A DNA stretch of 64,000 bases from Cyclobacteriaceae bacterium (GTDB lineage Bacteria; Bacteroidota; Bacteroidia; Cytophagales; Cyclobacteriaceae): assembly GCA_028281285.1 (NCBI GenBank), contig JANQKF010000038.1, forward strand, positions 1-64,000, read 5' to 3'. Positions within the stretch are counted from its first letter, which is position 1. Every line of letters begins with the position of its first letter. Made by a program: the position numbers and the translations under genes. Below, piece after piece: positions 17,097 to 25,413 of this stretch. The notes below the pieces were generated by a model that was not told where the DNA came from, did no database searches, and was given only the letters and a program-made list of their open reading frames with translations.

Positions 17097-17804
17097 CTAC
17101 TTCTTAACCAATTTGCTCCTTCCTTTTATCACTTTATTGGTAATTTCCGGATCTCCACGATAATAGAGATATCGCGGCCCTTCTATGTGCACATCCAATT
17201 CCTCTAAAACATTGATCCGTGCAATACCCGGACTCTGATCCCCAGTGATCATGGTCGCCTTGCATTTTAGTGCTTTGAAATTATAAGCTGTCAAGTCCCC
17301 AAAGGCATCGATGTTGAAATTGAAGACATCCGCATTACCTGCCAGAAAAACATTGGCTACTCTTAGCATCTCCAAATCCAATTGCCGACAATTGATCTGC
17401 AGTTTAACCTCTGAAGCTCCGTGAGCGACCAATTTGAAATTGTCTGCATCCAACATGGAACGGCTGATTACAGTAGAAGCACCGGCAGCGGTGATGGAAT
17501 CCAATGCTCTGTAAGTTACATAGACGTCCAGCACCCGTTCTCCACGGATATGCTCATGGTTGAAAATTCTCAACTGACTATCAACTACCTCGATAGTCAT
17601 TTTATCGTGCACCTTGTTATCCGCCCTGATGATCACTGCATCTTGGTTGCCTGGCTGGACATAGACATATACCGGTGCTTCGGCATATATTGAATTGAAA
17701 CTCGGAACCTCGATCTCACGCTCCGAGACCCCGATATTTCTCCAACCGTAGACCACTACACCTAGCACAATGCTAAAGGCTATCATGAATCTCAGCGATT
17801 TCAT
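17097..17804 (-). CDS. GIN-domain (DUF2807) exported protein
   Basis: 235 residues with an N-terminal hydrophobic signal or anchor (5-22). The rest has the GIN-domain (putative autotransporter adhesin head) pattern: EVPSFNSIYAEAPVYVYVQPGNQ, then repeated short beta strands such as LDSITAAGASTVI, FKLVAHGASEVKLQINCRQL and LEMLRVANVFLAGNADVF, as expected of a right-handed beta helix. Function of this family is unknown; location should be periplasm or cell surface. It follows the alpha/beta hydrolase gene by 18 bases on the same strand, so the two are probably co-transcribed. The single Cys at 'QINCRQL' and 'KALKCKA' positions give two cysteines that might pair. Confidence 0.8.
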   Translation of the reverse strand: MKSLRFMIAFSIVLGVVVYGWRNIGVSEREIEVPSFNSIYAEAPVYVYVQPGNQDAVIIRADNKVHDKMTIEVVDSQLRIFNHEHIRGERVLDVYVTYRALDSITAAGASTVISRSMLDADNFKLVAHGASEVKLQINCRQLDLEMLRVANVFLAGNADVFNFNIDAFGDLTAYNFKALKCKATMITGDQSPGIARINVLEELDVHIEGPRYLYYRGDPEITNKVIKGRSKLVKK

Positions 17805-17822
17805 TGCTCCAATTTAGCCCTA

Positions 17823-19268
17823 TCAATTCATCAAAGTAAATGCGGGCACGGGAATCGTAATTTTCTCTTTTGAGAAGGGCTCTCCTTTAAAGAACTTCAA
17901 CATCCGGGCTTCCACTTCAGGGGTGCTCATAAACATGTCGTGCCCAGCCCCATCTATGATAATGTGCGTTCCGTTCTTAAAACCCTTAACTAGTTCCTTC
18001 GCACTGGGAATAAAGGTTCGGCCATCCAATGTACCACTGAAAAACAAGGCTTCCACTTTTGATTCAGGGTTTGTCCTGAATTCATCTCCCAGATCAGGTA
18101 GGCCTAAACCTTGTGCTAGATCAGGAAAAGGAAAGTTTGTCGAACGCCCAAGGATAGCTTTTCGAGCCTCTCTTTGTACCCTCTTCCACCTCTTTTCAGA
18201 GATACCCGACATGGCATCCATCGCAAAAGGCATTGCCCGCACCCTTCCGGCCTGTTGTCTCAGTCCAGCAACCATCAGCGCCATTTCGGTAAAATCACCA
18301 TCATACATTTTTTTAAAGGCTCTCGGCAAATTCTTAGAGTCACTTGGATTCTTGACATACAAAAACGAAGTCACCAATTGAACATCAAACTTGCTGAGTG
18401 TAACCTCGAAGGCCGCGCCACTCCTTGGATCCTGAGCCTTCACCATCATTGGCTTACCATCAAATCTCTCCATGACTGTACTCATCATCTCCACCAAATC
18501 CGGATATTGCGCGGATGCAGCCTCATCCTCCTCCAGTTTGGTACTCAGATTCTTTAGAAAGCCATCAGTCAAAGAAGGCAGTTTGATGCTCTGATCGGGA
18601 CCTTCTAAACCCACAAGCACCACTTTATCGACACTAGGCTCGTGGTTCTTTATAAATTCGAACCCGAGGTGGCTTCCGTAACTAATCCCCCAAAGGCTTA
18701 TCTTGGAAGCATTCAGTACCTTACGCAAGTCCTCCAGATCATTGGCGCTTTCTCGCGTATTATAAGCACTGATATCCACGCCTTCCGATTTCCAGAAATC
18801 CATACATGATTTCATAGTTTCCTTCATTTCGCCCGCATAGTATTCGGGGCTACCTGCTTTATCCATGGGAAAGACCGTATTGCTCTCGCATGTGGGGATG
18901 TGGTTTGAAAGCCCTGTTCCCCTTTGATCAAAAGCGATCACATCGGCTACTTCTCTAAGCGCCATAAACAGTTTAAATCTCGGTCCTTTTGCTGTCAATA
19001 TTCCTGAGCCACCAGGACCACCAGCTAAATACACGATGGGGCTTCCCGGATTAGGATTCGTACTCTTGAACCGCACGAAGGTAAGTTCGATTTCCTTGCC
19101 ATCCGGTTTGGCCCTGTTCTCAGGTACAGAGAAAGTACCAAGTTCAGAAGCCACCTCTTCACCCTCATTATTCTCAAAAGTATGTGCTTGAATACTAAGG
19201 TCATTTTGCGCAGACAACTGAATCGCGACCCAGCCAAAGACCAGTGTTATGATAAATGCTCTTTTCAT
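17823..19268 (-). CDS. Alpha/beta hydrolase, S33 aminopeptidase-like, exported
   Basis: 481 residues with a signal peptide ending around AQN. The alpha/beta hydrolase core shows the oxyanion region YLAGGPGGSG, then FDQRGTGLSNH, the nucleophile elbow GISYGSHLG with Ser196, a late Asp in FFSGTLDGRTF and the His in DGAGHDMF. The GGPGGSG plus DQRGTG combination and the C-terminal TAP-like part match the tripeptidyl-aminopeptidase / prolyl-aminopeptidase group (S33), so release of N-terminal residues from peptides in the periplasm is likely, but esterase activity cannot be excluded. The gene lies downstream of the AraC-type regulator on the same strand, with an inverted repeat between the two; this suggests control by that regulator. 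Confidence 0.85.
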   Translation of the reverse strand: MKRAFIITLVFGWVAIQLSAQNDLSIQAHTFENNEGEEVASELGTFSVPENRAKPDGKEIELTFVRFKSTNPNPGSPIVYLAGGPGGSGILTAKGPRFKLFMALREVADVIAFDQRGTGLSNHIPTCESNTVFPMDKAGSPEYYAGEMKETMKSCMDFWKSEGVDISAYNTRESANDLEDLRKVLNASKISLWGISYGSHLGFEFIKNHEPSVDKVVLVGLEGPDQSIKLPSLTDGFLKNLSTKLEEDEAASAQYPDLVEMMSTVMERFDGKPMMVKAQDPRSGAAFEVTLSKFDVQLVTSFLYVKNPSDSKNLPRAFKKMYDGDFTEMALMVAGLRQQAGRVRAMPFAMDAMSGISEKRWKRVQREARKAILGRSTNFPFPDLAQGLGLPDLGDEFRTNPESKVEALFFSGTLDGRTFIPSAKELVKGFKNGTHIIIDGAGHDMFMSTPEVEARMLKFFKGEPFSKEKITIPVPAFTLMN

Positions 19269-19320
19269 GATTTTGAGTTTTAATTTTAACTCCCCAAATC
19301 ACATAATTCGAGCAACCCTA

Positions 19321-19344
19321 GTCGTTCGTTTTGGCCGAAACGAC
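19321..19344. promoter_or_regulatory. Inverted repeat upstream of the hydrolase gene
   Basis: TCGTTT-N6-AAACGA (19326-19343), flanked by GTCGTT and AACGAC outer copies, lies in the 86-base gap between the AraC-type gene and the hydrolase, about 55 bases before the hydrolase start. It may be an operator; it has no T tract on either side to act as a terminator. Confidence 0.4.
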
Positions 19345-19354
19345 CTTATCCAAA

Positions 19355-20488
19355 CTATTTTTGACGGAGATTTTTCTTGTATTGTGAAGGTGTAAGTCCT
19401 TTCATCCTCTTAAAAGCAGTGTTGAAGGCTGTTTTTGAGTTGAAACCGACATCATAGGCAATGGCCAGTAAAGTGAGGCGTTCTGCTTCACCAGATTTTA
19501 GTCTGGTAATAAATTCACCTACGCGATATTGGTTCACAAGGTCGTAAAAGTTGGTCTCAAGACTTTGGCTTAGCAGTTCCGAAAGTTGATGTCGGGAGAT
19601 GTCTAGTCGATCAGCAAGTTGGGTCGCTGTCAGGTCACTTTCGAGGTAAGGCTTTTCAGATTGCATAAGCCTTTGCAGTCGCTCTTTGAGTGGAGCGTAA
19701 TCAACAAGCTTTTTCACTTTTTCGTCAGGCCTGGAATTCACCATTACAGGTGCTATCACCGCTTCCACTTGTTGCTGATTGATGGCACTGTAAGTGATTG
19801 CATAAATTAACAAGAACGAGGCCAAGTAGAAATAAACTTCATAGTCGAAACTGGCATAGCGGTCGCGAGTGTATAAAACATACACACCAACGAGAATTAT
19901 GAACAATCCCGAGAAGGCCCAAACAAAATAATTCAACCATTGTAACTCTCTTTTTGTCAAAGCAGAAAACTCAGATTTGATATTGCTTCGGTACACCTTT
20001 AGCGCTTTGATACTTTCCCAGCAATAGTGCAGCCCTACCAAGGCGGTGAATACCACCAACAACTTATAGTACATATGATAGCTATCCGTGCCTGCGGAGA
20101 GTGTAGCTGTGTAATAATCCAACACCTGGATTTTTGATTCCCCATTTCTCCACAGAAATGGAGATATGATAACCAAATGAGCAATATATGGAAAGAAGGC
20201 ACCGATGTCCTTAATCCGCCACCTTGTTTGCTGACGAGTCATGAATCGCACATAGTAATAGATCATTGGGGCTATCAACAGACCCCCTCCCCAGTCCAGG
20301 CGAATGAGGTGTGGATAATCTGAGTAAACTTCCAATGATTTCAGAGATTGTAAAAAAGACAACAATCCTAACAGCAAGACCAATACTCCCAATATCCGAT
20401 TGGCTCCTCTGTTCACTTTGCGAGTGAAGAAAAAGATACCTAGAATACCAGCTTGTAAGGCTCCCAGCTGAAGGATAAGGTTGGTCAA
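19355..20488 (-). CDS. Membrane-anchored AraC-family transcriptional regulator
   Basis: 377 residues. The N-terminal ~240 residues contain about seven hydrophobic helices (starting LILQLGALQAGILGIFFF and ending YLASFLLIYAITY), and the C-terminal ~105 residues are an AraC-type double HTH: LTATQLADRLDISRHQLSEL and TLLAIAYDVGFNSKTAFNTAFKR, ending with GLTPSQYKK. Seven-helix sensor plus AraC output is a frequent Bacteroidota arrangement; the ligand is unknown. It sits upstream of the hydrolase and GIN genes in the same direction and probably controls them. The promoter was not recognised; a strong hairpin at 20552-20578 lies in its upstream gap. Confidence 0.88.
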   Translation of the reverse strand: MTNLILQLGALQAGILGIFFFTRKVNRGANRILGVLVLLLGLLSFLQSLKSLEVYSDYPHLIRLDWGGGLLIAPMIYYYVRFMTRQQTRWRIKDIGAFFPYIAHLVIISPFLWRNGESKIQVLDYYTATLSAGTDSYHMYYKLLVVFTALVGLHYCWESIKALKVYRSNIKSEFSALTKRELQWLNYFVWAFSGLFIILVGVYVLYTRDRYASFDYEVYFYLASFLLIYAITYSAINQQQVEAVIAPVMVNSRPDEKVKKLVDYAPLKERLQRLMQSEKPYLESDLTATQLADRLDISRHQLSELLSQSLETNFYDLVNQYRVGEFITRLKSGEAERLTLLAIAYDVGFNSKTAFNTAFKRMKGLTPSQYKKNLRQK

Positions 20489-20551
20489 TTGCCTGATTTT
20501 GACCCTAAATTAATGATATCTTAGGCCAATTCCTGCCCCAATAGAACAGTA

Positions 20552-20578
20552 AGGGGCACACCCGAATGGTGCACCCCT
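20552..20578. terminator. Stable hairpin between the RskA-like lipoprotein and AraC-type genes
   Basis: An 11-bp stem with two G-U pairs (minus strand AGGGGTGCACC ... GGTGTGCCCCT, 5-base loop) starts 32 bases after the lipoprotein stop. It lacks a T tract, so it is a 3'-end structure or a factor-aided terminator rather than a classical one. Confidence 0.5.
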
Positions 20579-20609
20579 GAACATCAACCAAAATAGTTCA
20601 CTAAAGAAT

Positions 20610-21503
20610 TTAATTTCTACTTACTGTTCCTGTAGGCAATGAGGCAAGGTTCTGTCCAAAATCATGAGTAGTTGGTGCTGTCGCTGCATCCGTAGGAACA
20701 GTCGCCACAAGAGGTTTTAGAAGAAAGGGAGCCGGTGAATTGTCTGGAACGGGTTCCACAGAAATCACAACCATTCTTCCCCTCACGTCTAAAGGAAAAG
20801 TCTCTCCGGCCGGAGCATTGTTGAAGAAGTCCTCTCCAGGTATTGGAGGTCCGGCATTATTCTCAGTTCCGCTAAATCCATTACTGTTGTCCATGGTATT
20901 GAATTCTGTGAAAGTACCTGTTGAAAGAGGCCCTGAATCACCAATCACCCAACCCTCGTAGGCCCAACCAGTCGGTAAAGTTGGTAGGTTAAGTCCGGCT
21001 GTTGGCGGTGCTCCCGGTGTGCCAAACCAAACTCCATAAATATCATTTCCATTGTTACCGTCAGTCTCGTCCGTTGGTGTTCTTAGAAAATAAATACCAG
21101 ATGAGTTATCGAAGCTACCCAAGGCTGGTGCCACACTGGTAGACACAGTTGCAGTGTTTCCTGCAAAATCTCCCGCTAACAACTTTTGATCTGAAGGAGC
21201 AGGGTCAGGATCGGGAATCGGCTCGACTGTAAGTACGAATTTCGTAGCGGCATTAAGGTCATCCGGATCAACCTCAAAAGTATTGGCTGACCAAGTCCCT
21301 TCAGTGTCCACACTAAATGTTCCCGTTGATATTGGGGATCCGTCTACAATAATCCAACCCTCATAGATTGCATTACTACCCAAATCTTCCAGTCCATTTA
21401 TATTCAATGTCAATTGAGCAACGGATGGCGTATCATCATTATCACAACTGACCAGAACTATAGTCAGCATCGCGGCAATCACCGCAAGAAATCTTTTCCT
21501 CAT
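20610..21503 (-). CDS. Lipoprotein with two RskA-like (anti-sigma-K C-terminal type) domains
   Basis: 297 residues. A lipoprotein signal ends LVSC with Cys20, followed by DNDD; acidic residues after the lipid-bearing Cys fit the surface-export signal reported for other Bacteroidota lipoproteins. The mature part is an internal duplication: residues ~30-130 with YEGWIIVDGSPISTGTF and LTVEPIPDPDPAP, and ~165-280 with YEGWVIGDSGPLSTGTF and ISVEPVPDNSPAP. This is the pattern of the C-terminal domain of anti-sigma-K factor RskA, but there is no transmembrane helix and no sigma-binding part, so an anti-sigma role is unlikely. The gene is alone, bounded by terminators, and has a predicted response-regulator site 52 bases upstream. 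Function unknown. Confidence 0.75.
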   Translation of the reverse strand: MRKRFLAVIAAMLTIVLVSCDNDDTPSVAQLTLNINGLEDLGSNAIYEGWIIVDGSPISTGTFSVDTEGTWSANTFEVDPDDLNAATKFVLTVEPIPDPDPAPSDQKLLAGDFAGNTATVSTSVAPALGSFDNSSGIYFLRTPTDETDGNNGNDIYGVWFGTPGAPPTAGLNLPTLPTGWAYEGWVIGDSGPLSTGTFTEFNTMDNSNGFSGTENNAGPPIPGEDFFNNAPAGETFPLDVRGRMVVISVEPVPDNSPAPFLLKPLVATVPTDAATAPTTHDFGQNLASLPTGTVSRN

Positions 21504-21554
21504 TTTAAAAGCGTTTTATAGGTTAAACATGTCTTGACAAAGGTGGGATCGGCT

Positions 21555-21583
21555 GGTCACGGAAGTATCACGAATACTTCAAC
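21555..21583 (-). promoter_or_regulatory. Predicted OmpR-type binding site before the RskA-like lipoprotein gene
   Basis: TCACG at 21557 and 21568 and a weaker TCAAC at 21579 are spaced 11 bases apart, the spacing used by OmpR/PhoB-type regulators. The 19 bases at 21554-21572 match 16 of 19 with 25414-25432 before the response-regulator gene. A TTTG (21541-21538, minus strand) lies 16 bases downstream, where a -33 element would be. An overlapping inverted repeat GAAGTAT-N5-ATACTTC (21562-21580) is an alternative reading. Confidence 0.55.
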
Positions 21584-21603
21584 AAAGTAAATTTGTTAAT
21601 CAC

Positions 21604-21625
21604 AAAAAAAGGCCCTAGAAGGGCC
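21604..21625 (-). terminator. Intrinsic terminator of the two-component/DM13/barrel operon
   Basis: Minus strand: GGCCCT-TCT-AGGGCC followed by seven Ts (As at 21604-21610 on the plus strand), 24 bases after the stop of the outer-membrane barrel gene. Confidence 0.9.
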
Positions 21626-21648
21626 CTCAATGCTTTTTTTTGACAATG

Positions 21649-22500
21649 TTATATTTTCATGAAAAACCCAAGAGAATATGCTGGTCGGGCAAGGATTCTA
21701 CGCCCTGAAAAAGCCGTTCCTATGGCACCTGAAATTCCAAATTTCTCATTGAAACTATATGATACCTCAGGCGTCAACGCAAGGTATTCGAGGTTGTTGG
21801 AAAATATCCCATTGGATGGGGCTTCAAAATCGCTGCCATTTCTAAGGGATTTAATTCCGGTAAGCTTAAGTGCTGCAAACAGTTTTGGACCGAAGGTGTA
21901 ACCAACTTCTAACCCATACCTTAATTCATCAGAGAAATTCTTCGACCTATTGTTAAATCCAAGCATTGCAGATACATAGTATTTCCCTTTGGCAAAAGAT
22001 CGACTTGCATCAATGGAAATCATTTGATTGAATTCACCATCACCGGTTTGAAGTACTCCGGTATTGCCTCCCGATGAATTGCCTAAAGGTAGGCCAAAGG
22101 TCAGCGTGGCACTCACTACAATAGGCTTATTCGTAATCAAACCATATTTGAGACCCAAATCTGTATCACCAAAAGAATTGACTTCGTCTCCTTCTTCCAA
22201 AACATTGCCGGTCAATCCTGAAACCTGCTCGTTCAATGTTGCCCTCGTAAAAAAGGGAACATAGGCCACGGCAGTCAATCTGTCGGTCAAACCGTATTCT
22301 CCATAAAGACTGGTAATGTATATCCCGGCAGTCGCAATGTCCAAAATATCTCCGCTGGGAGCAAAGTACTGGTCTGAGACCAGTACATATTGTCCAATCT
22401 TGAAAAACCCTTTGTTTTTAGGTTGAGGCCAACCACCACCGGCAATTGCCAAGTGCCCTAAGCCTGCTAGTAACATTATGGAAATTAGTTTTCTTTTCAT
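21649..22500 (-). CDS. Outer-membrane beta-barrel protein (transporter-like)
   Basis: 283 residues with a signal peptide (MKRKLISIMLLAGLGHLAIA) followed by GGGWPQPKNKGFFKIGQY. The mature chain is made of alternating amphipathic strands (for example SLYGEYGLTDRLTAVAYVPF, DLGLKYGLITNKPIVVSATLTFGLPLG, GLEVGYTFGPKLFAALKLTG), ends in a strand closing GFFMKI, and resembles the phenol-degradation MetA/transporter family of 12-stranded barrels. The spacing of turns favours an outer-membrane pore, substrate unknown. It is the last gene of the operon that begins with the response regulator: 7 bases after the DM13 lipoprotein and followed by a terminator. Joint expression suggests that barrel and DM13 lipoprotein form one functional unit. 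Confidence 0.75.
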   Translation of the reverse strand: MKRKLISIMLLAGLGHLAIAGGGWPQPKNKGFFKIGQYVLVSDQYFAPSGDILDIATAGIYITSLYGEYGLTDRLTAVAYVPFFTRATLNEQVSGLTGNVLEEGDEVNSFGDTDLGLKYGLITNKPIVVSATLTFGLPLGNSSGGNTGVLQTGDGEFNQMISIDASRSFAKGKYYVSAMLGFNNRSKNFSDELRYGLEVGYTFGPKLFAALKLTGIKSLRNGSDFEAPSNGIFSNNLEYLALTPEVSYSFNEKFGISGAIGTAFSGRRILARPAYSLGFFMKI

Positions 22501-22507
22501 GATCTGA

Positions 22508-23182
22508 TTAATTAAGAAAGGTGCCTACTCCGAATGGAACCCCAAATGGTTTACAATAAATAAGAACATGGTCATAGGTATTAAGCTGTGCTCTTGTCAT
22601 CGGAATAGAATACGTCTGTACTCCCGAGTTACGTTGTAGTCTGCCCACTTCCACACCGCCATTGACATTACTGGTAGAATTGGATAGATATACATAGAGG
22701 CCGGGACCATTCGAAGAACTAAAATCAGTGTCAAACTCCAACTCGAGCGAGCTCCCATCTTCTCGTAAGAAGAAGGCTCCGTTTACAGCATAACCTCGAT
22801 TACCCCTGAACGCACCATTTCGCTCTGCAGCTTGTTGAACTGCCACCTCTTCCGCAACAACTACTCTGACGGAATCAATGAGTTCACTGAAGTTGGCGCG
22901 TATATAAGCGCTTCCACGAGCTATTCCATTAGCCAAGCCATCGTTAGTAACCGTGACTATATCTGTGTTTGAACTGGACCAGCTCAACGGAACGACCTCT
23001 TTCTGTCCAAACATATTGAAGTAGTCCGCCTGAAAAGTAAATGAACTACCCACTTCCAGACTATCTACACTCCTGCTAATGGTCAAATCAGTAGGCACAA
23101 TGCTTTCTTCTACAATATCCGTCCCAATGCAGCCATAGAAAGCAAGAGCCACAATAACCGGTAAAAATCTAATCTTTTTCAT
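22508..23182 (-). CDS. Lipoprotein with Ig-like (Big_2) and DM13 domains
   Basis: 224 residues. Lipoprotein signal ending FYGC (Cys18). Residues ~30-110 form a Big_2-type Ig domain (SVDSLEVGSSFTFQADY ... LSWSSSNTDIVTVTNDGLANGIARGSAYI). Residues ~121-224 match the DM13 domain: GNRGYAVNGAFFLREDGSSL, NGPGLYVYLS, GVEVGRLQRNSGVQTYSIP, and YDHVLIYCKPFGVPFGVGTF with the conserved Cys210. DM13 has been proposed, on sequence grounds, to be an extracellular redox domain related to cytochrome-like folds, with the Cys possibly holding a quinone-type cofactor; that role is unproven. The gene lies 3 bases after the histidine-kinase gene and 7 bases before the barrel gene, so it is part of the same operon. 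Confidence 0.8.
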   Translation of the reverse strand: MKKIRFLPVIVALAFYGCIGTDIVEESIVPTDLTISRSVDSLEVGSSFTFQADYFNMFGQKEVVPLSWSSSNTDIVTVTNDGLANGIARGSAYIRANFSELIDSVRVVVAEEVAVQQAAERNGAFRGNRGYAVNGAFFLREDGSSLELEFDTDFSSSNGPGLYVYLSNSTSNVNGGVEVGRLQRNSGVQTYSIPMTRAQLNTYDHVLIYCKPFGVPFGVGTFLN

Positions 23183-23185
23183 TAT

Positions 23186-24676
23186 TTATTGTTGATGATA
23201 GGGTAATTGAAATGAGAATGAAGTCCCCTGATTGATGCGACTGGTCAATTGAATTGTGGCATCATGGATTTCCAGGATCTTCTTAACAATAGCCAAACCA
23301 AGACCAGTGTTTTTATTATCGAGCCCCAATCGTTTATCTCCGATGTGATAACGATCGAAAATGAATGGAACCTGATCTTCCGGAATCCCGACACCTGTAT
23401 CAGATACTTGAATTTCCACATCATCATCGAGCTCATTAGTCTTGATCATGATCGTACCGCCTTCCGGTGTGAACTTAAGGGCATTATCAATAAGATTTTG
23501 CAAAACACGCTCAATCAGGGCCACATCTGCATTCACCAATTTGATGTTATTGGATATCACCGATTGGATAAGAACTCCCTTTCTACGTGCTAGAATCAAA
23601 TATTTTTGTACGACATCCTGAATCAACTCATTGATGAAAAAGGGCTCTTTTTTTGGTGTGATCTGCTTAGACTCAAGTTTAGACAGCTCGAATAACTCTC
23701 CTACCATTTTCTTGAGCTTTTCGGTTCCATCCAAGACAATTTGTAGGTACTTGTCCCTTTCCTCCTGATTCAAGTCATCCTTTTTCATCATCATGGTTTC
23801 AACATAGCCATGAATAACAGCCAATGGGGTTCTTAAGTCATGAGAGACGTTCCCGACCAACTCTCTTCTCAAATTCTCCATTGATTTGAGATTCTCAATA
23901 TTCCCAACTATGGTATCGGCCATTTCATTGTAAGCGACAGCAAGGTTATTGAACTCCCGACCTGACTTGGTCTCGATTCTTGCTTCCAGATCTCCATTTC
24001 TGAAGCTTTTGACCACAGCGATTATATTTCTAAGATTTCTCGTGATGAACCAAATGGCCACAAGCCCTACTATGAGTGCCGCAATCAGTGTGATCAGCAT
24101 AGTCCTGCCACCAAGCGTGGTGATATAGTCATTCCATAGGCTTGATGCTACAGATTGATATTGTTCACCGGCCAAAACCACGTAGACATATCCTTGTAGA
24201 GTTCCGTTTTCTATAATCGGTGCAGCGCTAAAAATCTGCTCCGTTGAGGGGTTTCTCGGGTCATCTCCAAGAATGCACTGTTTTCCCTTCGTTCTTATAA
24301 AGTCAGCAATCGGTTCAGTTCTGACATCTGTCATGACCACCTTCTTATAAGGAGCTACGTAGTTCAGTATTTTGCCGTTAGGATCAAGCAAGTAAACCTC
24401 AATACTAGGATTGATTGCCATCATGGAGTGCATAATGACGTCCATTGCCTGTTCATCCACTTTACCATCCTTGAAGGTTGGCTTAACTTCTTTAATTATA
24501 CTCTCGGCAATAGGTGCATTCAACCGCTGGTTTCTTTCCTGGAAGTAATTCTCAGCCGCAGATACTGATAACTTAATATGGGCGAGTCCTACTCCTACCA
24601 GCAGTACCAGAAAGGTTGCCGAAAGTTTCCAGAACAAGCTTATTCCTCCTTTTTCGGATCTATTAGATGTTGACAT
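23186..24676 (-). CDS. Sensor histidine kinase (HAMP, HisKA, HATPase_c)
   Basis: 496 residues. Two transmembrane helices (about 14-32 and 185-205) enclose a ~150-residue periplasmic sensor domain. Then follow HAMP (RNLRNIIAVVKSFRNGDLEAR), the HisKA helix with phosphoacceptor His279 in GNVSHDLRTPLAVIHGY, and HATPase_c with the N box LIDNALKFTPEGG, G1 VSDTGVGIPEDQ and G2 GLGLAIVKKI. All catalytic motifs are intact. It overlaps the upstream response-regulator gene by 14 bases, so the two are a cognate pair, and the DM13 lipoprotein gene begins 3 bases later. The signal sensed is unknown; the downstream DM13/barrel genes hint at an envelope or redox cue. Confidence 0.93.
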   Translation of the reverse strand: MSTSNRSEKGGISLFWKLSATFLVLLVGVGLAHIKLSVSAAENYFQERNQRLNAPIAESIIKEVKPTFKDGKVDEQAMDVIMHSMMAINPSIEVYLLDPNGKILNYVAPYKKVVMTDVRTEPIADFIRTKGKQCILGDDPRNPSTEQIFSAAPIIENGTLQGYVYVVLAGEQYQSVASSLWNDYITTLGGRTMLITLIAALIVGLVAIWFITRNLRNIIAVVKSFRNGDLEARIETKSGREFNNLAVAYNEMADTIVGNIENLKSMENLRRELVGNVSHDLRTPLAVIHGYVETMMMKKDDLNQEERDKYLQIVLDGTEKLKKMVGELFELSKLESKQITPKKEPFFINELIQDVVQKYLILARRKGVLIQSVISNNIKLVNADVALIERVLQNLIDNALKFTPEGGTIMIKTNELDDDVEIQVSDTGVGIPEDQVPFIFDRYHIGDKRLGLDNKNTGLGLAIVKKILEIHDATIQLTSRINQGTSFSFQLPYHQQ

Positions 24677-25391
24677 TTTCTTCTGATTTTAATTCGTCAT
24701 TGAACCGGTAACCCACTCCCCATGTAGTTAGTATGTATTTTGGATTGGAGAGATCAGTTTCAATTTTGGCTCTCAGGCGATTGATATGAGAATTCACGGT
24801 GTGTTCGTAGCCGGCAAACTCATATCCCCAAATAATGCTCAATAATCTCTCTCTGGTATAGCTTGTGCCAGGATTAGAGGCCATCAATGACAAAAGGTCG
24901 AACTCTTTTGGTGTCAGGTCCACCCGCTCATCATTTAGCAATACCTTTCTCTTATTCTTGTCGACAATGAGTTCTTCAAAATAGAGCGTTTCAGAATTTG
25001 GGTCCTTTACCGGAGCACTTAGGATATCTACTCTTCTCAGGATGGCCTTGACTCTGGCGGTAAGCTCTCTTACGCTGAAAGGTTTTGTCAGATAATCATC
25101 AGCTCCCATTTCAAGGCCCAAGACTTTATCAATCTCTTCTGAACGGGCTGTTAACATTAAAATCGGTGTCTTAATTTCCGCTGCTCTTAACGACCGACAT
25201 ACTTCCAATCCATCTTTTCCTGGAAGCATAACATCCAGAATAATGATGTCGAATTTAGTCTTAAGAGCAATATCCAAGGCATCATCCCCTCTATCCACGA
25301 TCATGGTTTGACACCCCATATCTTTTAGGTGAATATCAATTAGGCCACTGATATCATTATCATCTTCGACAATTAGAACACTCTTTTCCAT
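24663..25391 (-). CDS. OmpR/PhoB-family response regulator
   Basis: 242 residues from the ATG at 25391. The receiver domain shows acidic EDD at 9-11, phosphoacceptor Asp53 in IIILDVMLPGKDG, and the switch Lys in DDYLTKPFSVREL. The C-terminal winged-helix DNA-binding domain has DLTPKEFDLLSLMASNPG, YTRERLLSIIWGYEF and the recognition helix HTVNSHINRLRAKIE. An in-frame TTG at 25400 would add only three residues (MQP), so the ATG was chosen. Three 11-bp-spaced repeats lie 23-52 bases upstream and recur before the lipoprotein gene at 21503, which suggests autoregulation and a second target. It heads the four-gene operon with the kinase, DM13 lipoprotein and barrel. Confidence 0.93.
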   Translation of the reverse strand: MEKSVLIVEDDNDISGLIDIHLKDMGCQTMIVDRGDDALDIALKTKFDIIILDVMLPGKDGLEVCRSLRAAEIKTPILMLTARSEEIDKVLGLEMGADDYLTKPFSVRELTARVKAILRRVDILSAPVKDPNSETLYFEELIVDKNKRKVLLNDERVDLTPKEFDLLSLMASNPGTSYTRERLLSIIWGYEFAGYEHTVNSHINRLRAKIETDLSNPKYILTTWGVGYRFNDELKSEENVNI

Positions 25392-25413
25392 TGGTTGCAA
25401 AATTGGTTTGAAC

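Noticed and set aside
25392..25400. TTG start for the response regulator
   Set aside because: Adds only MQP; the ATG at 25391 gives the usual receiver-domain N-terminus.
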